This document shows, one piece after another, positions 26,753-35,544 of a stretch of 64,000 nt of DNA. Source of the DNA: Actinopolyspora lacussalsi (GTDB lineage: Bacteria; Actinomycetota; Actinomycetes; Mycobacteriales; Pseudonocardiaceae); the NCBI GenBank assembly GCA_030803735.1, contig JAURUC010000001.1, forward strand, positions 648,501 to 712,500, in the 5' to 3' direction. How positions within the stretch are numbered: the first letter of the stretch is position 1; each line of letters begins with the position of its first letter. Made by a program: the position numbers and the translations under genes. Below the pieces are notes generated by a model. That model ran no database searches. It was not told the origin of the DNA and saw only the letters and a list, made by a program, of their open reading frames with translations.

Positions 26753-28120
26753 GTGGGGGAACTTCCGCTCTCGCTGGCGGTCAACGGCCGGGAGTACGAA
26801 TTCAACGATCGGTTGGTGACTCATTCGCCGCTCGGGGACGGCGAAGACGGACTCGCCGGTTCCGCTCCCGCCAGGGTGGCGGTGGTGGGATTGGGCTACG
26901 TGGGTCTGCCGACCGTTGTGGAGTTCCACTCCAAACGAATCGACGTGATCGGAGTGGACACCAGCGGTGAGCGGTTGCGCACCATACTGGACGGCGACGT
27001 CGAGTTGGTCGAATCCGACCGGGAGGCGCTGCGGCACGCGCTCGGTACGGGAGGAATCCGACTCACCTCCGACAGCGGAGCCATCGCCGAGGCGGAGGCG
27101 ATAGTCATATGCGTTCCCACGCCGGTGCGTGAGGACGGCACTCCCGAGCTGGCCGCGCTGCGGGCGGCCTGTACCGAGGTGGCATCGCACGCCCGTCCGG
27201 GCCAAACCCTGATCCTGACCTCCACGACTTATGTGGGCACCACGCGTGAGCTGCTGGTCGAGCCCCTGCGGCGACGTGGGTTGCTGCCGGGCAGGGACGT
27301 CCACGTGGCATTCAGCGCCGAACGGATCGATCCGGGAAATCCGGACCACCGGCAGCAGGACACGCCGCGTGTCGTGGGCGGAGTCACCGAGAGCTGTTCG
27401 GTGCGGGCGGCTGACGTGATCAACCAGGTGACCGACTCGGTGTTCCTGGTCAGTTCCCCGGAAGCCGCCGAGCTGACCAAGTTGTACGAGAACATATTCC
27501 GCGCGGTCACGCTGGCGTTGGCCAACGAGTTCGCCGAGGTGTGCCGGAACCTCGAGCTGGATCCCATCGAGGTCACCCTGGCCGCGGGCACCAAACCCTA
27601 CGGGTTTCTGGGTGGGTTCCCCGGCCCCGGTGTGGGAGGCCACTGCATTCCCTGCGACCCCTACTACCTGCTGTGGCAGCTGCGCTCCCAGGGAGTGTCC
27701 GCTCCGTTGCTGGAGCAGGTGATGCGTGTGATCCGTGACCGTCCGCAACAGGTGGTGGCGCGGGTCACCGAACTGCTCGACGAGGCCGGGCTCACCCCGG
27801 AGAGGGCGCGCGTTCTGCTGGTAGGGGTCAGCTACAAGGCCGGCGTGGCCGACTTGCGGGAGTCGCCCGCACTGCCCATTCTGTCCGGGCTCGCGGAACT
27901 GGGGGCCGAGATCGGTTACTACGATCCGTTGGTTCCGCGAGTCCGACTCTCCGAGAGCACCGAGCTGGCCAGCGAACTCAGCCCCGCCGACGGACATTGG
28001 GATCTCGTGCTGGTGCACACGCCCCATCCGGAGTTCGACTACCGCTGGGTCGGCCGCTTCCCCCTGGTGCTCGACGCCACCTACCGGTTCGACCACGCGC
28101 CGCATCGCAGGCTCGTGTGA
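26753..28120 (+). CDS. Nucleotide-sugar dehydrogenase (UDP-glucose/UDP-N-acetylhexosamine 6-dehydrogenase family)
   Basis: A 455-residue NAD-dependent enzyme that oxidises the C6 hydroxyl of a UDP-sugar to a carboxylate. The N-terminal Rossmann motif is VAVVGLGYVGLPTV; the catalytic Cys298 is in GVGGHCIPCDPYYL; the C-terminal UDP-binding domain starts GVSYKAGVADLRESPAL. The CIPCDPYY form is closer to WbpA-type UDP-N-acetylglucosamine dehydrogenases than to UDP-glucose dehydrogenases. GTG 26753, with GGGAGGA just upstream, is preferred over an ATG at 26696 that has no ribosome site. It provides a uronic acid for the polymer built by its neighbours. Confidence 0.9.
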   Translation: MGELPLSLAVNGREYEFNDRLVTHSPLGDGEDGLAGSAPARVAVVGLGYVGLPTVVEFHSKRIDVIGVDTSGERLRTILDGDVELVESDREALRHALGTGGIRLTSDSGAIAEAEAIVICVPTPVREDGTPELAALRAACTEVASHARPGQTLILTSTTYVGTTRELLVEPLRRRGLLPGRDVHVAFSAERIDPGNPDHRQQDTPRVVGGVTESCSVRAADVINQVTDSVFLVSSPEAAELTKLYENIFRAVTLALANEFAEVCRNLELDPIEVTLAAGTKPYGFLGGFPGPGVGGHCIPCDPYYLLWQLRSQGVSAPLLEQVMRVIRDRPQQVVARVTELLDEAGLTPERARVLLVGVSYKAGVADLRESPALPILSGLAELGAEIGYYDPLVPRVRLSESTELASELSPADGHWDLVLVHTPHPEFDYRWVGRFPLVLDATYRFDHAPHRRLV

Positions 28121-28131
28121 GGAGGTGTGCC

Positions 28132-29487
28132 GTGCCCGGTTCACGAAACACACCGTCGCCCGCCGCGGGGGCGTTCGACACCACCACACCAGTGGTGGTG
28201 CTCAAACTGGACGACAACCCGCTGCACCACGGTGGTCTGGGGATCATCCGCGGTCTGGGCAGGCTGGGGGTGCCGGTCTACGGGGTCTGCGAGGATCCGC
28301 TCGTTCCCACCGCCCACTCCCGTTACCTGCACGGACACTGGCGATGGCGTGCCGGGGAGGGCACCGAACTCGACGTCGTGGACGGGCTGGCACGGATCGT
28401 CGAACGCCTCGGACGGCCCACGGTGGTGTTGCCGACCGACGACGCCGGGGCCATCCTGCTGGCCGAACACGCGGCCGGACTGCACCCGTGGTTGTTGTTC
28501 CCCCGTCCTCCCACCGACCTGCCGCGGAAACTGGCGGGCAAGGATTCGCTGTACCGGCTCTGCCGGGATCACGGAGTTCCCGCTCCCCGAACCGAGACGG
28601 TCACCACCTGGCCGAGAGCCCGTGCGTTCGCGGCCTCGGTCGGTTATCCACTGATCGCCAAGCTGGCCAGTCCCTGGCGCCGCGACGGCCACCGCCTTCC
28701 CAGTACAAGCGTGGTACGCACCCCGAATCAACTCGCGGAACTGCACCGCGCCGCGGGGCAACCGATCGTGTTGCAGGAGTTCCTGCCCCACGCGACGACG
28801 CCGGGACGTGGCCAGGACTGGTTCCTCCACGGTTATCTGGGTGACGATCCGGCACAGAGCCCGGTGTGCACCGGGGTCAAGGAACGCTCCTATCCCGCGG
28901 CGGCGGGACTGACCAGTTTCGGTCGCTGGGTGACCAACCACGAGCTCGGGCGACAAGCCGTCGAGCTGCTGCGCCGAACCGGCTTCCGCGGTCTCGTGGA
29001 CATGGACTGGCGTTGGGATCCCAGGGACGGCCACTACAAACTACTCGACTGCAACCCCAGGCTGGGCGCTCAGTTCCGACTCTTCAGCGACCGGGCCGGG
29101 CTGGACCTCGCGGTGACGGCCTATCTGGACCTGACCGGACAGCGTGTTCCACGCATAGCGCACGGTCCCGAGCGTCGTTTCGTGGTGGAGAACTACGACC
29201 CGCTGGCGGCGTTCGGAGGGTGGCGCGGCGGTCGTCTCGGTCTCCGGGAGTGGATCACCTCGCTGCGTGGCACGGAGGAAACCGCTTGGTTCGCACGGGA
29301 CGACCTCGCTCCGTTCGGACTGATGTGTCTGCGGATGGGATGGCGAGCGCTGTCGCGTCCGATTCCGGTGTCGCGGCGGCCGCAACGGGCGCGCGCACCC
29401 GAGTTTCGTTTCGGACGAGCGGGGGCCCGTCGGGGCTCGCCCACGGTGAACGAGTCGAACGAGTCGAGTACTTCAGTTCCGAGTTGA
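28132..29487 (+). CDS. ATP-grasp ligase in polysaccharide cluster
   Basis: A 451-residue ATP-grasp enzyme of the carboxylate-amine ligase kind. It has a preATP-grasp domain (about 20-115, starting VVVLKLDDNPLHHGGLGIIRGL), the Lys of AGKDSLYRL, the nucleotide-binding YPLIAKLASPW, and the metal-binding end MDWRWDPRDGHYKLLDCNPRLGAQ-like segment with the D..N pair. GAGGAGG seven bases before GTG 28132 sets the start. It probably joins an amino acid or another amine to a carboxylate, for instance a uronic acid made by the upstream dehydrogenase; this is inference. The tail after about residue 400 is Arg rich. Confidence 0.82.
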   Translation: MPGSRNTPSPAAGAFDTTTPVVVLKLDDNPLHHGGLGIIRGLGRLGVPVYGVCEDPLVPTAHSRYLHGHWRWRAGEGTELDVVDGLARIVERLGRPTVVLPTDDAGAILLAEHAAGLHPWLLFPRPPTDLPRKLAGKDSLYRLCRDHGVPAPRTETVTTWPRARAFAASVGYPLIAKLASPWRRDGHRLPSTSVVRTPNQLAELHRAAGQPIVLQEFLPHATTPGRGQDWFLHGYLGDDPAQSPVCTGVKERSYPAAAGLTSFGRWVTNHELGRQAVELLRRTGFRGLVDMDWRWDPRDGHYKLLDCNPRLGAQFRLFSDRAGLDLAVTAYLDLTGQRVPRIAHGPERRFVVENYDPLAAFGGWRGGRLGLREWITSLRGTEETAWFARDDLAPFGLMCLRMGWRALSRPIPVSRRPQRARAPEFRFGRAGARRGSPTVNESNESSTSVPS

Positions 29488-29499
29488 GGGGGTCCAGCG

Positions 29500-30729
29500 A
29501 TGAACGAAACAGTCGACGTCGCCATTGTCGGAGCCGGTCCCTACGGCCTGTCGTTGGCGGCCCACCTGCGATCCGCCGGAGTTAGCCACAGACAGTTCGG
29601 AGTTCCGCTCAACCTCTGGCGTACCGCCATGCCTCGGGGGATGTACCTCAAATCGCAGGGATTCGCCTCGAACCTCTCCGATCCCCATGCCAGCCACACA
29701 CTCGAAAAGTTCTGCCGCGAGACCGGACGGGCCTACGCCGATATCGGAATTCCGGTTTCGCTGGAGACCTTTCTGGAATACGGCGCGTGGTTCGAGCGCC
29801 ACCACGCTCCCGACGTGGAGCAGGTGCTGGTCGAGGACGTTCGTAGCGTCGGGGACCACTACGAACTGGAGCTGACCGACGGCAGGAGCGCCACCGCCCG
29901 AAACGTCGTGATAGCCACCGGCGTCGAGCACTTCACCCGGGTTCCCGACGTGCTCGCCCAGCTACCCGCCCACCTGGCCTCCCACAGCAGTGCTCACGTG
30001 GATCTCGGGGTCTTCCGGGACCGCGAGGTGGCCGTTGTCGGTTCCGGACAGTCCGCGCTGGAGACCGCCGCGCTGTTGCGGGAGTCCGGTGCTTCGGTCC
30101 GGATCATCGCCCGAGCCAGTGACATCGTGTGGAACGGTCTACCACCCACCGACGACAAATCGCTGCGCCGCAGACTCCGCGAGCCCGAAGCGGGACTCGG
30201 TTCGGGCTGGGCGACCTGGTTCTATTCCGAACACCCCGACCTGTTCCGCAGGCTGCCGGTGAGTACTCGGGTGCGGTTGGCCCGCACCGCGATGGGGCCC
30301 GCCGGCGCTTGGTGGTTGCGGGAACGCGTGGACGGCCGTATCCCGATGCTGCTGGACCGCCAGTTGGACTGGGCTGATCCCACCGGGGACCGGCTGAGGC
30401 TGGGATTGCGCCGAGGCGGCGAGACGACCACGCTCACGCTGGATCACATCATCAGTGCCACCGGCTATCGACCCGATCTCGGGCGGTTGCCCTTCATCAG
30501 CCCCGAGCTGCGCGGCAGGGTGGGAACGCTGGACCGGGCGCCGCGTGTCGATCCCGGATACCAGTCCACGGTGCCGGGACTGTACTTCATCGGACCCGCC
30601 GTCACTCCGACGTTCGGTCCGGTGATGCGGTTCGTCTACGGTGCCGACCACGCCGCTCGCGCCGTCACCGGCCGGATCTCGCCCGCCAGGGAGCGCCGCG
30701 CGTTCGCCCTGCCGGGGGTGGGTAGATGA
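29500..30729 (+). CDS. FAD/NAD(P)-binding oxidoreductase
   Basis: A 409-residue flavoprotein with two dinucleotide-binding sites: FAD at the N-terminus (VAIVGAGPYGLSLAAHL) and NAD(P) in the middle (EVAVVGSGQSALETAALL), plus the third FAD motif ISATGYRPD and FIGPAVTPTFGPVMRFVYG near the end. It resembles the group with lysine/ornithine N-hydroxylases and Baeyer-Villiger-like monooxygenases but lacks clear class signatures. Start ATG 29500 has GAGGGGG upstream; its end overlaps the sugar transferase by 4 bp (ATGA). In context it may oxidise a sugar or the amino substituent added by the ATP-grasp neighbour. Confidence 0.82.
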   Translation: MNETVDVAIVGAGPYGLSLAAHLRSAGVSHRQFGVPLNLWRTAMPRGMYLKSQGFASNLSDPHASHTLEKFCRETGRAYADIGIPVSLETFLEYGAWFERHHAPDVEQVLVEDVRSVGDHYELELTDGRSATARNVVIATGVEHFTRVPDVLAQLPAHLASHSSAHVDLGVFRDREVAVVGSGQSALETAALLRESGASVRIIARASDIVWNGLPPTDDKSLRRRLREPEAGLGSGWATWFYSEHPDLFRRLPVSTRVRLARTAMGPAGAWWLRERVDGRIPMLLDRQLDWADPTGDRLRLGLRRGGETTTLTLDHIISATGYRPDLGRLPFISPELRGRVGTLDRAPRVDPGYQSTVPGLYFIGPAVTPTFGPVMRFVYGADHAARAVTGRISPARERRAFALPGVGR

Positions 30730-32180
30730 ATTGGCAACCGGTGCGCGATCGGCACCGGGCGGTGCCCGCTCCACGAGCGGCGGGACCGGGGGAGACGCGG
30801 CGACCCGGTGAGTCGGAGGGACTCACCGGGTCCCTCGGGACCGACTCGCCGCTGCCCGCGAGCTGGACGCCCTCGCTGCTACCGCGGCTGTTTCCGGCGG
30901 TCGATCTGCTCGTGCTCGGTGCGGTGGCGATCGTGCTGCGACTGCCGGGCCCCGCGGCGTTGCTCTACGTACCAGCGGTGCTGCTGTCGCTGGCCGTTCG
31001 GGGGACGCAACGTCTCCCGCTGCGTAGCAGGATCTCCGACGACGCCGGAAGCCTGCTGACCGCCGCCGGTCTGCCGCTGTTGGTGTTGTTCGCCTGGTTA
31101 CCGGTGTCCCGTGTGCTGCTGCTGGGAGCCTGTTCCGCAGCGGCGCTGCTGTTCGGCAGGTCGGTTGCCGTGTTCGTGCTCCGTAGCGCCCGCAGTCGGG
31201 GAAGGCTGCTCGAATCCGTGGTGATCGTCGGACGTAACGAGGTCGCGACGGAGCTGGCCCACGCCATGACGCGGCGCCGTGAACTCGGCCTGCGGTTCGT
31301 CGGGTTTCTCGATCGCCCCGACACGGCGGAGGAGGTGGGGCGGGACGTGCTGGCCCGCCCGGAAGAGCTGGCCGAGGTCGTTCGACGCCACCGCGTCACC
31401 CGGGTGGTGCTGTGCTGCACCGACGAGCGGAGCCCCGAGATCACCGGTGTGGTGCGTCGGTGCCGGAGTTCGACGCTGGACATCTGCGTGCTTCCCCGGA
31501 TGCCCGGGCTGGGGCTGGCCGCATCGCGGGCGTCGCTGGACGAGGTGTGGGGGATACCGCTGCTGCCGCTCCGCCGCGGCGCACACGCCTCCGGCGGGGG
31601 CTTCGCCAAACGAACCCTCGATCTGCTGCTCGCCCCGGTGCTCTCGCTGTTGACGCTGCCGGTACTGCTGCTGCTGAGCATCGCCGTGCGTTGCCGGAAC
31701 CCCGCGGCGTTCTTCCGGCAGGAGCGGATCACCGCCGCCGGAGCTCTTACCCGCGTCACCAAACTCCGCACCGTCAACGCGACCGGTCATACGGGGTGGA
31801 CACCGACACCGGGGCAGTGCGGAAAGCTGGGTGGCTGGCTGCGCGGCAATCATCTCGACGAGTTACCGCAGCTCTGGAACGTACTACGGGGTGGTATGTC
31901 CCTGGTCGGGCCACGTCCCGAGCGGCCGTACTACGCGGTGCGCTTCGCGGCGGCGATACCGAGCTACGCCGACCGGCATCGCGTCGTGGGAGGGCTCACC
32001 GGCTGGGCACAGGTGCACGGGTTGCACGGTGACACCTCGATCGTCGAGCGGGCCCGTTTCGACAACCAGTACATCGAGTACTGGTCACCTTGGTTGGACC
32101 TGGTGATTCTCGTGCGCACGGCCGGAGTCGTGCTCAGGGGACTCATCGGGTCGCGCCGCAACCGGCAGAGGGGGCAATAG
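30726..32180 (+). CDS. Polyprenyl-phosphate sugar-1-phosphate transferase (priming enzyme)
   Basis: A 484-residue membrane enzyme that starts a polysaccharide repeat by moving a sugar-1-phosphate from a UDP-sugar to undecaprenyl phosphate. The N-terminal half has four to five spans and a Rossmann-like CoA-binding_3 domain (VVIVGRNEVATELAHAM); the C-terminal bacterial sugar transferase domain begins KRTLDLLLAPVLSLL and holds KLRTVNATGHTG and ELPQLWNVLRGGMSLVGPRP. ATG 30726 overlaps the preceding stop. A WbaP/CpsE-type priming enzyme alongside a processive GT2 suggests either two polymers or a lipid-linked acceptor. Confidence 0.92.
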   Translation: MNWQPVRDRHRAVPAPRAAGPGETRRPGESEGLTGSLGTDSPLPASWTPSLLPRLFPAVDLLVLGAVAIVLRLPGPAALLYVPAVLLSLAVRGTQRLPLRSRISDDAGSLLTAAGLPLLVLFAWLPVSRVLLLGACSAAALLFGRSVAVFVLRSARSRGRLLESVVIVGRNEVATELAHAMTRRRELGLRFVGFLDRPDTAEEVGRDVLARPEELAEVVRRHRVTRVVLCCTDERSPEITGVVRRCRSSTLDICVLPRMPGLGLAASRASLDEVWGIPLLPLRRGAHASGGGFAKRTLDLLLAPVLSLLTLPVLLLLSIAVRCRNPAAFFRQERITAAGALTRVTKLRTVNATGHTGWTPTPGQCGKLGGWLRGNHLDELPQLWNVLRGGMSLVGPRPERPYYAVRFAAAIPSYADRHRVVGGLTGWAQVHGLHGDTSIVERARFDNQYIEYWSPWLDLVILVRTAGVVLRGLIGSRRNRQRGQ

Positions 32181-33331
32181 TGCGAGTCCTACACGTGATC
32201 ACCGGCCTGGGGATCGGCGGAGCCGAACTGCAGCTTTACGAGCTGGTACGCCGTAGCAGACACGAATGCGAGGTCGTGACCCTGTACAACGCGGGCGAGG
32301 TCGCGAACATGATCTCCGGAGCCGGAATTCCGGTGCACGATCTCGGCATGACCAGCAACACCGAGCTGGGCGCGTTGTTCCGGCTCCGCTCCCTGATGCG
32401 TTCCGGCGGGTTCGACGCCGTGCACACGCATCTCTACCGTTCCTGCGTCTACGGTCGGACAGCGGCGCGACTCGCGGGCGTTCCCGTGGTCGTCGCCAGC
32501 GAGCACTCCATCGGCGAAACCCACCTCGAGCGCAGACGCATGAGCGCGGGCGTGCGGCTGCTCTACCTGGGCAGCGATCTGTTCTCCGACACCACCATAG
32601 CGGTGTCGGACACCGTGGCCACCCGGTTGCGTCGGTGGGGTCTGCCCGCGCGCAAGGTGCGTGTCATTCCGAACGGCGTCGACTTCGACAGGGTCGCCTT
32701 CGATCCGGACGCACGCGCACGCACCAGGAACGAACTCGGACTCTCCGAGCGGCACCGGGTGGTCGGAGTGCTCGGCAGGCTCGACCCGAACAAACGGTTC
32801 GACCTGCTCATAGAGTCCGCCACTCCGTTGCTGGACGAGGACACCAGGCTGTTGCTGGTGGGCGACGGTCCGGACCGGCAACGGCTGGAGGAACTCGCGG
32901 AAGCCAACGGAGTCTCCGACAAAGTCATCTTCGCGGGCAAGCGAAGTGACGTGGCGTCCGTGCTGTCGGCGCTGGACCTCTTCGTCGCCTGCTCCAAGCA
33001 GGAGACGTTCGGGCTGTCGGTACTGGAGGCCCTGGCCAACGGGCTCGTGGTGCTCTACACCACCTGCCCGGCACTGGACGGGGTCAGCACCGACCGCGCG
33101 ATCGAGGTGGCGGGCGAGGTCGAGGAGCTGCGGTCCGCGCTGCGTGCGGAGCTGTCGGCAGCTCGGCCACGCACCCAGGTTCCCGAGTTGCGGGAGCTGT
33201 ACGGGATGGACGCCGTAACCGAGCGGATCGACCAGCTCTACGACGAGCTGCTGAGCGGTCGTCGTGACGGACGGCGTGTTCGGCAGCAGGGCACCGTAGG
33301 CGATCCCGCGAGTTCGGGGGTGAACCCATGA
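32180..33331 (+). CDS. Glycosyltransferase family 4
   Basis: A 383-residue GT-B enzyme. The N-terminal LHVITGLGIGGAELQLYEL is the typical acceptor-domain start of GT4, and the C-terminal donor domain has VGVLGRLDPNKRFDLLIE, LLLVGDGPDRQRLEEL and the EX7E region ACSKQETFGLSVLEA. GTG 32180 shares one base with the stop of the sugar transferase (TAGTG) and has AGAGGGGG upstream; a longer frame to 32090 would overlap the transferase by 90 bases. It probably adds the second or a later sugar in the cytoplasm. Confidence 0.92.
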   Translation: MRVLHVITGLGIGGAELQLYELVRRSRHECEVVTLYNAGEVANMISGAGIPVHDLGMTSNTELGALFRLRSLMRSGGFDAVHTHLYRSCVYGRTAARLAGVPVVVASEHSIGETHLERRRMSAGVRLLYLGSDLFSDTTIAVSDTVATRLRRWGLPARKVRVIPNGVDFDRVAFDPDARARTRNELGLSERHRVVGVLGRLDPNKRFDLLIESATPLLDEDTRLLLVGDGPDRQRLEELAEANGVSDKVIFAGKRSDVASVLSALDLFVACSKQETFGLSVLEALANGLVVLYTTCPALDGVSTDRAIEVAGEVEELRSALRAELSAARPRTQVPELRELYGMDAVTERIDQLYDELLSGRRDGRRVRQQGTVGDPASSGVNP

Positions 33332-34332
33332 GGGCACTCGTCACCGGGGCCGCGGGTTTCGTGGGATCACACCTGGTTCGGTATCTGCTCGCGGCGGGAC
33401 ACACGGTCGTCGCGCTGGACGACGGCAGCACCGGGGACTGGGACAATCTCGCCGGGGTGGCCGAGCACGAACGGCTGTGCCCGGTTCCGGGCAGCGTTGT
33501 GGACGGGGAGACCGTGGAGCGGGCCACGGCCGGCTGTGACGTGGTGTTCCACCTGGCCGCCGCTGTCGGGGCCTTCGTCATCCGAGACCGCACGTTGGAA
33601 AGCCTGCTCACCAACATCCACGGCACGCATCGCGTGCTGGAGGCGGCCCACCGGCACGGCAGCCGGGTGCTGATCGCCTCCACCAGCGAGATCTACGGCA
33701 AGAACGACAAGATCGGCCTCACCGAGGATGACGACAGGGTAGTCGGTTCGCCGTTGAAGTCGCGGTGGTCCTATTCGGAGGCCAAGGCCGTCGACGAGAG
33801 CTTGACCAGGTCCTTCGTGGACGAACAGGGGTTGTGGGCGGTCATCGTGCGCCTGTTCAACACCGTCGGGCCCGGACAGAGCGGGCGCTACGGCATGGTG
33901 CTGCCCCGTTTCGTGTCGATGGCGCTTCGCGGGCACCCGCTCACGGTGTTCGGGAGCGGCGAGCAGATCCGCTGCTTCTGCCATGTGGACGACGTGGTTC
34001 CCGCTCTGGTCTCGCTGGTGCACAGTGACTCGGCACGTGGTCGTGCGGTCAACCTCGGCAGCACCGAGCAGGTGTCGATCGAGGAACTCGCACACCGGGT
34101 GATAGCCACCACCGGCTCCCCGAGCGATATCGTGCACAGTCCCTACGAGGCCGTGTACGGCTCCGGTTACGAGGACATGTCGCGGCGTGTGCCCGACTGT
34201 TCGCTGGCGCGGGAGCTGGTCGGTTTCCGGCCCGCCCACGATCTGGATTCGATCATCAGATCGGTCGTCGACGAGCACACCCGCACCGGGGAGGGCGTCA
34301 CTGTCAGGTCGGGTCGTGTTGACACCGGCTGA
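33328..34332 (+). CDS. NAD-dependent sugar epimerase/dehydratase (extended SDR)
   Basis: A 334-residue extended short-chain dehydrogenase acting on nucleotide sugars. NAD motif VTGAAGFVGSHLVRYL at the N-terminus, ASTSEIYG with the catalytic Ser/Thr, and WSYSEAKAVDE with the Tyr-Lys pair. The pattern resembles UDP-glucose 4-epimerases and UDP-glucuronate decarboxylases; the product of the upstream UDP-sugar dehydrogenase is a plausible substrate. ATG 33328 overlaps the GT4 stop by 4 bp. Start supported by this coupling. Confidence 0.9.
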   Translation: MRALVTGAAGFVGSHLVRYLLAAGHTVVALDDGSTGDWDNLAGVAEHERLCPVPGSVVDGETVERATAGCDVVFHLAAAVGAFVIRDRTLESLLTNIHGTHRVLEAAHRHGSRVLIASTSEIYGKNDKIGLTEDDDRVVGSPLKSRWSYSEAKAVDESLTRSFVDEQGLWAVIVRLFNTVGPGQSGRYGMVLPRFVSMALRGHPLTVFGSGEQIRCFCHVDDVVPALVSLVHSDSARGRAVNLGSTEQVSIEELAHRVIATTGSPSDIVHSPYEAVYGSGYEDMSRRVPDCSLARELVGFRPAHDLDSIIRSVVDEHTRTGEGVTVRSGRVDTG

Positions 34333-34353
34333 CGCGCGGTTGGGGGTGTGCTC

Positions 34354-35502
34354 ATGCGTGGGAAGCCCGTAACCCGGTGGTTCGCCGTGCTCGGATCCAG
34401 GGTGCGGCGAATCGCCCTCGTGGGAGGTGTGGCGGTGTTGTGCCTGGCGTTGATACTGGTCGTGCTTTCGGTGCGACGCGATCCCGCTCCCCGCCCCACC
34501 GCCGGCTCCGGTGAGGTGGTCGCCGCCCTGCCGTTCTGGAACTTCCAGGGAGGGACCTCGGAGCTGATGCGGCACACCGAAGGGTTCACCGAGGTCTCGC
34601 CCTGGATGTACGGGCTCGATCCCGAGGGGAACGTGGTCAGCCAGATCCCCTCGGACCGAGCCGGGCGGACCCGTGAGGCCCTGGATTCGCTGCGGAGAAC
34701 CGAACTGCGGTTCACCCCCAGTGTGGCGAACATGACCCACGGTGCCTGGTCCTACGACTCGGTGGCTCAGATCCTGCACGATCCGCGACGGATGCGACAG
34801 CACGTACGGGAGATCGTCGACCTGGTGCTCTCCAACGACTACGCCGGTATCGACATCGACTACGAGGACCTCAAGGCCGAGGACCGCGAGGAGTTCAGCA
34901 CGCTGGTCCGGGAGCTGGCGGACGCGCTGCACGCCCACGACAGAACACTGTCGGTGGCGGTGTTCGCCAAGGCCAGCCGGCGTGGTTACGACGAACGCAA
35001 CGTCGCGCAGGACTACGCGGCCATCGGGCGTGCCGCGGACCAGGTGCGTCTGATGGGATACGACCGGCACTGGTCGACCTCGCCGCCCGGGCCGGTGGCG
35101 CCGGTCGACTGGATACGAGACGTGCTCGACTACGCACGTGGCACCATGCCGCCCGAGAAGGTAGTGCTGGGGGTACCGCTTTACGGATACGACTGGTCAC
35201 AGGGCAAGGGGCAGCCGGTGACCTGGGACGAGGCCACTCGAATCGCGCGGCGGCACGACGTGCGGATCCGGTTCGACGAGGAGAGCCGTACCCCGTGGTT
35301 CCGCTACACCGACACTGACGGGACACCGCACGAGGTGTGGTTCGAGAACGCGGCCAGTTCGCACGCCAAGTTCGAAGTGGCGGACCGGTCCGGCATCGGT
35401 GGTGTCTACCTGTGGATGTACGGCCCGGCCGATCCCGCCACCTGGCCGCGACTGCGCCAGACCTTTCCCGTGGCCCGTCGTTCCGCTCGGGCACGCCGAT
35501 GA
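34354..35502 (+). CDS. Membrane-anchored glycoside hydrolase family 18 (YaaH/chitinase-like)
   Basis: A 382-residue protein with one N-terminal membrane anchor (about 20-41) and an extracellular GH18 domain. The GH18 catalytic strand is YAGIDIDYEDL with proton donor Glu171, and QVRLMGYDRHW and VLGVPLYGYDW match other barrel strands. It is like YaaH/SafA-associated or CFLE-type hydrolases that cut beta-1,4-GlcNAc bonds. ATG 34354 with GGGGGTG upstream is taken as start. Beside a deacetylase and a processive GT2 it may trim or release the N-acetylhexosamine polymer (inference). Confidence 0.88.
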   Translation: MRGKPVTRWFAVLGSRVRRIALVGGVAVLCLALILVVLSVRRDPAPRPTAGSGEVVAALPFWNFQGGTSELMRHTEGFTEVSPWMYGLDPEGNVVSQIPSDRAGRTREALDSLRRTELRFTPSVANMTHGAWSYDSVAQILHDPRRMRQHVREIVDLVLSNDYAGIDIDYEDLKAEDREEFSTLVRELADALHAHDRTLSVAVFAKASRRGYDERNVAQDYAAIGRAADQVRLMGYDRHWSTSPPGPVAPVDWIRDVLDYARGTMPPEKVVLGVPLYGYDWSQGKGQPVTWDEATRIARRHDVRIRFDEESRTPWFRYTDTDGTPHEVWFENAASSHAKFEVADRSGIGGVYLWMYGPADPATWPRLRQTFPVARRSARARR

Positions 35503-35544
35503 CGTCCGTCCACGCGGTGGTTCGGGTGTTGAGGAGGTGGCCAG

